A stretch of DNA of 64,000 bases from Baylisascaris procyonis. Lineage: Eukaryota > Nematoda > Chromadorea > Rhabditida > Ascarididae. Made by a program: the position numbers and the translations under genes. The stretch covers positions 262,001-326,000 of the forward strand of contig JAZARR010000200.1 in the NCBI GenBank assembly GCA_037389465.1. The letters run 5' to 3'. Each line of letters starts with the position of its first letter. Position 1 is the first letter of the stretch. The notes beneath the pieces were generated by a model. The model saw nothing but the letters and a program-made list of their open reading frames with translations, was not told the DNA's origin and ran no database searches. This document shows positions 54,174-64,000 of the stretch, in pieces.

Positions 54174-55295
54174 TGTCTTGTATAAAAAGAAGTAATCACT
54201 TCTGCATGAAAACGAAACCGGAAACCACATTGCAAGAAACATAAATCAATTTTACTAATAAGTCATTAAAGTAAATCACAAGAAATAAGTTAAGTAGCTC
54301 TCAGTTGAGCAAAACCCAAACTTATCTTCCCATAACGTAACACTTCAAACGACTCGATTTCAGTATTTGTCTTGTATAAAAAGAAGTAATCACTTCTGCA
54401 TAAAAAACGGAATCGGAAACCACATTGCAAGAAACATAAATCAATTTTACTAATAAGTCATTAAAGTAAGTCACAAGAAATAAGTTAAGTAGCTCTCACT
54501 TGAGAAAAACCCAAACTTATCTTCCCATAATGTAACACTTCAAAAGATTCGATTTCAGTATTTGTCTTGTATAAAAAGAAGTAATCACTTCTGCATAAAA
54601 ACGGAATCGGAAAACACAGTGCAAGAAACATAAATCAATTTTACTAATAAGTCATTAAAGTAAGTCACAAGAAATAAGTTAAGTAGCTCTCAGTTGAGAA
54701 AAACCCAAACTTATCTTCCCATAATGTAATACTTCAAACGATTCGATTTCAGTATTTGTCTTGTATAAAAAGAAGTAATCACTTCTGCATAAAAACGGAA
54801 TCGGAAACCACATTGCAAGAAACATAAATCAATTTTACTAATAAGTCATTAAAGTAAGTCACATGAAATAAGTTAAGTAGCTCTCACTTGAGAAAAACCC
54901 AAACTTATCTTCCCATAATGTAACACTTCAAACGATTCGATTTCAGTATTTGTCTTGTATAAAAAGAAGTAATCACTTCTGCATAAAAACGGAATCGGAA
55001 ACCACAGTGCAAGAAACATAAATCAATTTTACTAATAAGTCATTAAAGTAAGTCACAAGAAATAAGTTAAGTAGCTCTCAGTTGAGAAAAACCCAAACTT
55101 ATCTTCCCATAATGTAACACTTCAAACGATTCGATTTCAGTATTTGTCTTGTATAAAAAGAAGTAATCACTTCTGCATAAAAACGAAATCGGAAACCACA
55201 TTGCAAGACACATAAATCAATTTTACTAATAAGTCATTAAAGTAAGTCACAAGAAATAAGTTAAGTAGCTCTCAGTTGAGAAAAACCCAAACTTA
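54174..55295. repeat. 194-bp tandem array, about 5.8 copies
   Basis: Units begin TGTCTTGTATAAAAAGAAGT at 54174, 54368, 54563, 54757, 54951 and 55145. Copies are highly similar, differing by single bases and one extra A. The last copy is truncated, and the next sequence is the copy of the PIG-P 3' flank. Each unit holds a short palindrome (GAAGTAATCACTTC). No open frame is kept across units. Confidence 0.95.
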
Positions 55296-55296
55296 C

Positions 55297-56135
55297 CGTA
55301 TTTCATCGTAATCGTCGTATTTCCATGGAACCTCTCTAATCTCTTGGTAGAATTTCACCTCTTTCTTCCTATCAAATCACTCGTCCTCTCTTGTTGCCAT
55401 GAAATTCCTAGGTATGATTTGTTCGTATATATCTGAAAATCTATATACGACTGCACTGGTACAATCCTCTCCCCAAAGTAAGAGTTACAGCTCTCAGTTT
55501 TATCTGACGAAATGCGGTGGTCGACTTTTCATTTTTACGTTATAATATGTAATTTGAATGTAACAATCCATGACAATTTTGTCGTGTAACGGAAATAAAC
55601 TATAAGGAAAATTAACAAAACAAAGAAAAGGTGAACAATAAAATAGCAATGTAATGGCAGCTCATTTCTTATGCAAAGTTTAGACAGCCAGTTAAATACG
55701 ATTCAATGCCGCACCTCTTAAATGCTGGAAACGAAAACTCGATGACGACAGAAAAGTCCGAAAATATAGCTGACAAAAGAAATATCTCTCCTCCTTCCCC
55801 CTCCAAAAGACATATTAGCATGATCATTCGAAACTTATCTAACCTATTCCCTAATCTCGAGCTCATCTAGGCTCACGTTAACATCATTCTAACGTCAACT
55901 TTGGTTAAGTGGCAAGAATAAAAAGGGCAATAAAACATTTTTGTAGCAACCAAATGATACAAAAAGGAATGGTCCTGATCAACGCAGTGACCGGTTCGTA
56001 AATATGTGGCTAATAATTTCCACTGCTTCCTCTTCCTCGCCCTCCCCCCTCCCCCCCCCCTCCCCACAACTTCTATTATCATCCCCCTCCCTATAGAAGC
56101 AAACAACACAAAATATGAGTTATAAATTAAAAAAT
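55297..56135. repeat. copy of the PIG-P 3' flank (24535-25385)
   Basis: Direct-orientation, diverged copy including the pyrimidine tract and the ATGAGTTATAAAT end. It begins immediately after the 194-bp array and forms the left module of mosaic B. Confidence 0.85.
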
Positions 56136-56505
56136 GAGTATAACGAACGATTAGACTGCTCAGGTATTTCAGAGTACAATGACATATAATAACTGACAGA
56201 CACGTAAGCATATAAGAAAAGACATACAAAGCAACAAACTATTTGTTCTTCAATACAAATACAGCCGCACGAAGACTGATATCTCTAGTGAATGAATGTA
56301 GCAAGTAAAGCAAGAATCGTTCCACACAGTAGTATATAGTAATCGCAGCGTATAGCAAATAGCCGTATAGGGCAAGAAACCTATCAAAACACTGCGTTTT
56401 CTTATGTCTTTTGATCTTATTTTATTTCGCAAATATTTTTTCGCGTCATTTTTCAAAATATGATCTTATACAGTAACCAAAAATAAGTCACCGGTTTTCT
56501 TACTG
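56136..56505. repeat. copy of element D (35960-36430)
   Basis: Same orientation, diverged, with a shortened 17-bp minisatellite. It sits between the PIG-P 3' flank copy and segment B, exactly where PIG-P exons 3 and 2 would be expected. Confidence 0.8.
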
Positions 56506-56510
56506 GAATA

Positions 56511-58065
56511 GAATAAAATCAAAGAACACAAAAACAAAGAGAATCTTGCAAAGATTCATTACGTAAGAGAGAGTACGCAGTTTGGAAGATAGGGTAAGAG
56601 AGAGTAGGCAGTTTGGAAGATAGGGGTGGGTATAGGGGAAGGGTTGGGAACGGAGGGAGATAGAACGGGAAGAATTAGTGACTTTCAGTGCAGCAGCATG
56701 CTACTGAAATACAAGTAACCCAAAAAAGGAGATCCCTTTGAATGGCGACCTGTGCAGATTATCGACAATTTAGCATCTTACCACACCATGGGATCAATAT
56801 CTCCTATCAGTCGATATCCAGATACTCAAAATAAATACATCAACAACTTTAATAAATAAATAAATAAATAAATAAATAAGTAAAACTGAAATACTGCAGC
56901 AATTATACTTATTGAAAACAATTTATAGGCATATCAACGAAATGAACCTAAAGAACAATAAAGTTTTCTTATGAACAAGAAATGATCACCTATAAATATC
57001 CAACAAATGGGCCACTTCAACCGATTCGCATCACAAATGAAACCCCAAATACCAAAACACTCAAATAGTCGACCATGTCTCCCCAACACTCACTATTTCT
57101 AAGCAATCCTAATCTACGACAACAATTCCTGCAGCCATAAGTCACGCCAATAATGAATGCTGCTGATTTTTCCATATTTATTACTATAAAAATCAACAAA
57201 AATAATTTTCACAATTCTGTAGAGTCGTTTTACATAGAGAAGTTTTATAAAAGCACAGACTCACAAATGAATAATAGTACCTCCGGGGGTTAGTTCAAAT
57301 CATTACGGTAACGGAATAATGAACTACACGTAAAACGAATGTTGCGATCACATTCACCAGCTTGCTATCGTGTCCTATTGCAACCCTTATATTTTCTATC
57401 AATGATAAAAAATGTTTAAGCCACATAAGTCCATATTAAGTATTCCATGAAAAAACGTTCTTTTACAACCATTTCAGCCAGAAATATGAAGTTAAAGACC
57501 CTTTACAGCTTAGCCACTGCCCAATTCATGAAGTCTTTGAAAAGATGGTATATTTTAAATGAATTGTACAGTACTTCCACAAACATTTCTACACATAAAC
57601 GTTTTAATATTGCTTAAAGGAAATATTACAATCTTGTTGAATTTCAATCAATTTCAGTTAATTTCAATAAGAACAACATAAACCCTTACAACGTGAGATC
57701 GGCAAAATGGGCCCAGAAAAGTTTTCTCAGATTATTTATGACTAAAATCGCTGATTTACTCAACAGTTACCATCTCCTCTTCATCAGCAACATATGATCT
57801 GACGACGTTCATAGCCATAAACCATAAAATATCTAACAGCTTCCTACCATATTCATCTCTCTTGCTTATATTATTACGCACCTCTCCCTCCCGTCCTCCC
57901 CCCTCCCCTCCCACCTCCCTAACATATTTTCGTTGCGTTATTTTCGGTACTCAAATAGATTTAATAATCGAAAATCTCACCATAGACGCCTCTGGAAAGA
58001 TGCGGATTCGGAGTAGCGTATGGGGGTAACGCCTCGTCAATATTTATACCATCGGCCACCTCCAT
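56511..58065 (-). pseudogene. truncated PIG-P: intact exon 1, exon 2 cut off
   Basis: Exon 1 at 57981-58065 keeps the ATG, the frame and the GTGAG donor seen in the live gene. Exon 2 is represented only by its first 35 nt (56511-56545), with the acceptor changed from CAG to AAG. Both membrane helices and exon 3 are missing, replaced by element D. It cannot encode a working subunit, though its promoter and first exon may still be transcribed. Confidence 0.85.
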
Positions 58066-60262
58066 ATGCCATCAGCAAATGCCATGTAGTGATCGTATTC
58101 CTGAAACACTTTCATTCCTTTAGAGAATACTTTGCACAGCCACTATATAACTGTCGAAATAATACAACAAAAAACCTTACATCATTTGAACCTTACAGAG
58201 TGAACTAAACTCATTGACAGGGACACCTCTGAACGCGACAAAGAAAAAGAAACCGCTCATCTTTTCTTTTGTGTAACTCCGGACCGTTTGTGAGCGACTC
58301 TGGAGAAAGATTCCTCTCTCAACATGCATTAAAAAATCTCAACATGCACGCTTGTTGTTGAAACCGCAGGTTCACGATGTGATCCTTGTCATCTACATTT
58401 ACGGGTAATCATACATCAAGGGATAATAGTCGATAGCCATAAAAACATTAATGAAAGCCAATTTTTAACAAATTTTTCACGGCACAATTTTAACGAAGCT
58501 AGATCTGCATATTCAAAACTACTACGAACACGTTAACCGGTCGGTCTGCCAACTAGATCAACAGCCGACCGGAATGAGCAATTAAATATGCAAATGAACA
58601 TATATTAAAGACTTCGCCCACTGATCACCACTGCGGAGAAATGTGTAACTTTATACCGTTATAAAGGTCATTTTTGAAGAATTCAACATTATAGACTCCG
58701 CAGGAGCGAACCAGGCACTGATCTCAGCGGAAATTCGCAATCGGTCGGTTGTCATATCTTCGCCGAAGTTTATAAAGACATTTTCGAACTTGCTTATATA
58801 TCCTATTGCATGATTACTGGAAAGAAAAAGAAATCTTCCAGCCCTAAAAAATTGCAATCCACAAAACATAAAAACATTCACAAAATTTTTTGGCAATGTC
58901 ACAATTTTCGAAGATAAAAATTTGCTTATTACTATGACGGGTTGAGTGTTATAAAACTGTTGATTAATCAAAAACAGATATAAAGCACTGGAATAAAACC
59001 GATAAAAACAGAAATATTCTTCAGTTAATATTTACCTTTATTCAATTAATTTAATCAATTAATACTCCACCTGTATTTTATTAAATCATCATAACAGCAC
59101 ACACCAATCTGATTTTTTCAATACAGAACAAATATATCGAACAAAATCAGATTGGAAGCCTAATAAAAGAACATTTCACAATTAATATCCTATCATCGAT
59201 GAATTCTTCCACAACTCCCTCCCTCCCCTCTTCCTCAAGAATGCAGCACAATACAATACCGTATACCTGCTGCGAACCTCCCCCCCCCCCCAAAAATCAT
59301 CGGAGAAAAGGAATCGGGTGGTGGAAAAATAATTTCCCAGCGAAACCAGCATACCAGAATTCAACAAATCTTGCAATAAATGAGATTTTAAATTTTCTAA
59401 AGAAACGACATACCAGTTGCTAAATTTTTTTAAAGTAAAATAAAAAACTTAAAAAAACTCACTCCTATGAAAAAACATTAAAATACATATCACTGAAATT
59501 AAAATCTCTAAATAATATAAAAATATCGAAACAAATAAATAAATGAAATTTGATAAACATATGCAAACGCAAATAAATGCACAGTTCACTCATCAATTCC
59601 CGACCAAAAAACAATTGTATTGAAAGAGAAGCAAACAAGCCAAATGGAATGCTGGTGCAAACAATGGATGCTTTGAAATTGGTATAAGATTATTTCGAAA
59701 TTAGAAAGAGAGAATCGATGGAAATGAACTTAAGGGAAGTGAAAAGATAGAAAGAAAGGGGAGAGAATGAAGTGAGGAGAGTGAAAGAAAAGAGAAAAAA
59801 CAACAAATATACCAATTCCAAAGCAATTACGTCTACAATAGAGCACATTGCAATCTTTTAGAATAAAATAAACGCTGATTAAATATAATTTTAAGATTGC
59901 ACCGACGATTCTAGAAGCCAATAGGACCAATGATTCTAGGAGCACTATCCTTTTCAGACTGCAACAGTAACTTCAATTTATACGTCCCTCTCCATCCTTT
60001 TATTTCAAAAACAAAAATGCAACTTAACAAAAGTAATTCAAATCTAAATCAAACATAATTCACAAGATAATTTAGTGGACGAAATACCCGAACAAACTTT
60101 CTAGTTCACAAAGCTTTCCACCCATCCCATAACAATTGAAATATTATTCTTTCATATGCAAATTTCATCATACAACTATGATAAAACCCAAAGCATCTGT
60201 TTAAATACATAAAATTAATCAAAAAACGTCGCATTCTACAAACGCTGATAGCGTTCTTCCGA

Positions 60263-63200
60263 TCACCTCCAATCGTCGTCGCTTTCATCTTCTTTGTGCT
60301 TGGAAATACCTTCCTCCTTGGGTGGAGGTGGTATTAAAGCACTTATACGGGCCAAAGCGCCATCGCCCATTTTTGAGGATCTATTCGGCTGCTTGTTTTC
60401 TGCCATTTTACCTGATATACCTGAAATAACAAAGAATTGCCCGATTATTTATAACGGATCTGCAAAGGTAGTCATTATTCCCTTAAAGAAATTTCAGTAT
60501 GTATACCTCGTCTAAACACGGTATTCTTTTAGGTAACTATATTTCATCCTATCAGTATATAAACGTTTACATACCTATCATAAATATTAGTATTTATAGC
60601 CCTATGGCATATAAATAACAAATATTTATATTCCTAAAATAACATGACAAAAACAAATGATAATAAAAAATAACATTTAATTAAAACATAATAATAACAA
60701 ATAAAAATTCACAACCAAAGCAATAATACCAATCATAAACGAAAAGAGACGTACTAAACAATATGAGGGGTTATGTAATCACACACTGGAAGATTAATTG
60801 ATGACAAATTTATTCAATCGATAAAATACTCAATAATACTAATATTTACTGACTGCAATCTCACAAACTACTAAAAAACTTATGATGGGTGCTAATATTG
60901 ATCGCTACCAATGATCTACTTCTTTCTACATTATAAGGCTCGTAATATTAACATAATTAAATGGAATATTAAAGAAAGCGGTTCTTTTCAAGAACTTTGT
61001 TATCACTTTCATACACTGTCAAACAAATAAAATTCAAAAGAGACACTTAAAGTTCTTAAGAATAAAACCTTTTCTTCTCAACTCGAGTGCTTTTGCCAAC
61101 GACGACATCAAATCACCATCGACTGCAGTCGGATTACGCGATCGTAACGCAGAAACATCTTCCGATGCACGTGCCTCATCCTTAAGCCCTTATCAATTAA
61201 TTTAACAATATGAGGAGCAATGCTTAGAGCAGCAAAATATGATACAAAACCGCTTCCCACAGAATCAAAAAGCATAAATGAATCAGCACTGAACAGATAA
61301 TTTTCTCCATATGGAGGCAGAAATCAGTCAGAAAGAGTTACGAAATATGTGAAAATAACACGATGTCTTTTTACAAAAAGGAAAACAAAAATGGCTCTAA
61401 TATCCTCCCGTGAAGAAAAAATTTACAAAAACTCCAAAAATTAGAATGAGCAAGTGAATATTTATTCTCTTCTACTTCAATGTGCTACTTATTAATCATA
61501 GCCAAGTTGGCCGAGTGAACCAAAAACGATCGTCTAGGGTCCTAATCATCAACTCACTGAATAAATAAATTAAATTGTCTAGTTTCCATCAAAAAACTAG
61601 ATGATTTAATTTATTTATAATTAACGACTAATGTCACCACCTGGCAACAATTTCTGATAGATCAATCACAATAAGCTAATCAAAAACAACCAATGACTTA
61701 CCCTCTTTTTAACTGATCGTAGTTTTGCACCTTTCGTGCCACCAGCTCTACGTATCGCCTCCATCAAGTTCGAACGACCATCATCGATTGTGGGGAGTGA
61801 TGGAACCTTTCTCTCGGATCCTATAGATGCAGTTGGTGGTGGAGGTGGAGGTGGAGGCGGTGGAGGAGGTGGTGCTGACGCAGGCGCTTCTGATGATACC
61901 ACCAATTTCGATGCATCAACCATTGGCATCGGAGGTGGAGGAGCTGAAACTCTGTTTAATTATTATAATAAAATCAGAAAATGCTTGCTAAAATTAAAGG
62001 TAAAAACAAAGGAATGAAGATAGAACAGGTAAATCCAAAAGAACTATTGCACAGCACCAACATGAGGGCTATAAAACAAATCCTCCAAAACATATTTGTC
62101 GTCACGCATTCGAACATCTCCAGGAAGTGACTCATATCCGTTATAAATGTGTTCAATGAACAATCCTTTCCTTCACTTGCTGCAAGAAGATCGTTCCTCA
62201 TTGATCCTCTAGCAATATCCTTTCACTTCATCATTTGCAAATATCACTCCTTATAAGAACTTGATAAAATATGACTGAATAATTGCAGGTGTTATTGTGA
62301 GAACAACCCTAATGCAATCAGTTGCAAAGGAAATGGAAAAGGAAGGAAAGTACTAGAAGCAGAACAGGTAGGTAAATATGTGATAGAGTGCTCACAGATT
62401 GTACGCGACCAGCAATGATACAGAACACTAAAGTTATGCAATATACTCTATCACACATGCCCACCTTATATGTTTCAATTAAAAGATGGAAGGAGGGGGT
62501 TTCACTGCTCACAACTGTCAGCGAAATGGAACCCGAAATTGAGCAAACAGGTGAGGGAGGAGGAGGGGAGTGGGAGGGGAATCTGTCCATTCTTACGACC
62601 AAATGCATGCAAAGGCTTTTCATTAATACTTTCTAAGACAAATACGAAAACATCTTCGAACATCCTGTCAGACTAACAATCGTTAAAAAACCTCTACTAA
62701 GGGAAATCGAAGTTTTCAAAACGAGGAAATCTTCCATCTAGCACGTCACTCATTAAGGCACAATACAGCAAATCCACAAAACAGCCCACCACATAAAAAC
62801 ATCTTCTCAGGGGTGATCAACTTCCGAACAACAAACACTATAAACCTCAGAACGTCCGGAAAAGAAATGGACACACTTCCAGAACACAGCGTCTCGTTAA
62901 TGTATACCCTATGGAAAGTGATCAAAATTGCGATGCAAACACTTACGTGGTGGGGGTGGAATTGTCGATCCTCCTGAAGTCACAGAAACCGGTTCTTGTG
63001 GTGAACTCGTCAATGAAGCCACTACGGCTTCCTTTTTTAATGGTCGATGAACTTCCCGTTTCGGTAGGATCGCCTCTGGCTCTTTTGCGTCCGAGGTAAG
63101 TGGAACTTGTGGCAGAGAGGCCCAACTGACTTCAGAAGCCCCAAAAGCATTCAACAAATCTGTTCCAGATGAGGGTATGACTGGTGCAAAAGTGATGTTT

Positions 63201-64000
63201 GGGAAGGTAAGGTCGGTCGCAATACCTGCAAAACCATTGGCTTCACATATAACGGCTATGACAAATCGCATAAACTTTAATAAGTCAGCCCTCACCTCTC
63301 CCACAAGCACTCTATTATAAAAAGGTATCAGTTCCCTTTGAGGATATGGACCTTTCTGAAAAAGAAAAATGAAGGAAACCACCCTGATGGCTCGGAATTA
63401 ATGCTTCCTAAGTTCCACTAGAATAGCGAAAGCTCTGATCAAATTCTACCCCGAGCACGATCCTTGTAACTTCAGGAACTCCAGACATAATTCCCAACTA
63501 ATTCTCACAATTATATTTATTTTCAAGCCAACCGCAATATTAAATTTATATCAATTATGGTTATCACTAATTCCATGCATAGTGTTATCAATAATTGCTA
63601 CTTCAGGAGCTCAATTCCAATAGCAATGAGTGCTTGACTTCGCGAACTTCATCTCTATCAGGTGTTACACTCATAAACTTGCTTATCTGTGGATTTACTG
63701 ACCGTATCCTACAACCAATAAATCAATAACACACAGCATAAAGAGTAATATGTATGAGCGAACAACCTGCTGGATAAGGAAATCTGCGATACGAAAGGAG
63801 CAAAATAGAGTTGAGGGACGGCAGACGAAGAAGGATGAAGGATGCAGCTCGAAATATACCTAAGACAGACAAAAGCAAGCAAACTAATTGCTGTTTTGTT
63901 GGTCAGCAAACATAAAAATTGTAAATAAAGCCCACCTGGCAAGTCAGGAAGGATATCAGGGAAGTCGAAATCCTGTAGCGATCCGAACTCAGGTTCATAT
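60263..64000 (-). CDS. WASHC1: WASHC1 (WASH), Arp2/3 activator, C-terminal part
   Basis: WASH nucleates branched actin on endosomes within the WASH complex. Exons in transcript order: 63936 to the window edge, 62947-63225, 61702-61943, 61069-61180, 60263-60420. All joins keep phase. The first two give FPDILPDLPG, then IATDLTFPN. The third holds a 13-residue polyproline run and the WH2 helix (DDGRSNLMEAIRRAGG, then TKGAKLRS). The fourth has DGDLMSSLAKALELRRKG. The last reads GISGK, then SALIPPPP, and ends in the acidic ESDDDWR and stop. This is the WH2-connector-acidic (VCA) arrangement with the family's usual end. The N-terminal WAHD1 region lies beyond 64000. The last three exons are inside segment B. 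Confidence 0.93.
61569..61610. repeat. imperfect palindrome, partner of 31918-31959
   Basis: Same element as in segment A, in the WASHC1 intron between 61180 and 61702. One arm carries mismatches, so the stem is weaker. Confidence 0.7.
62461..62946 (-). other. WASHC1 intron beyond the duplicated segment
   Basis: Sequence unique to this copy. No extra exon fits between 62947 and 61943, because the two exons join directly in phase 1. Confidence 0.6.

Larger units (their letters stand above)
56511..62460. repeat. segmental duplication, copy B (partner 26891-32795)
   Basis: See copy A for extent and identity. B begins 35 nt inside PIG-P exon 2 and runs to just beyond the WASHC1 proline-rich exon, where its flank continues into genuine upstream WASHC1 exons. 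Confidence 0.95.

Noticed and set aside
54174..55295. Possible CRISPR-like or coding repeat array
   Set aside because: Units are head-to-tail with no unique spacers and no shared open frame, in a eukaryotic context. It is a satellite.

Overview
The window reads as eukaryotic, most likely nematode. Genes are split into short exons (about 40-350 bp) by introns of a few hundred bp to about 2 kb. Most acceptors are of the TTTCAG type, non-coding DNA is AT-rich with long C/T tracts, and the coded proteins are animal families. The long introns recall ascaridoid or spirurid worms, but that is inference. All gene models were built by hand from GT-AG sites, codon phase and protein motifs. Every confidently recognised gene is on the minus strand, so transcription runs from high to low coordinates.

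Left part (1-25 kb): an SNX14-type sorting nexin (124-8473) leaves the window through its 3' end. NOA1, a mitochondrial circularly permuted GTPase, lies at 12133-20701. An unrecognised, probably mitochondrial protein lies at 21575-24140. PIG-P, a GPI-anchor biosynthesis subunit, follows at 25367-28420.

Right edge: WASHC1, the endosomal Arp2/3 activator, has its 3' part at 60263-64000 and continues off the window.

The most striking feature is a mosaic of segmental duplications in direct orientation. Segment A (26891-32795) and segment B (56511-62460) share almost 6 kb, with a near-identical core of about 4 kb. B carries the live WASHC1 3' end plus an orphaned PIG-P exon 1. A carries the live PIG-P plus an orphaned, frameshifted WASHC1 3' end. 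B is also flanked by copies of two other local pieces (24535-25385 and 35960-36430), which sit where PIG-P exons 2-3 should be. A third, decayed copy, C (42385-43960), overlaps the same unit. A copy of two NOA1 exons with a nonsense change (40352-41322) lies in the apparent intron of a filamin-domain gene. A 194-bp tandem array (54174-55295) abuts the left end of the B mosaic.

The 24-kb spacer between A and B holds fragments of other minus-strand genes: a filamin-type domain, YWTD propeller exons of an LDL-receptor-related protein, and several unrecognised exons. Long stretches show nothing codable. SNX14 and WASHC1 both act in endosomal or membrane trafficking; I see no other functional link among the genes.
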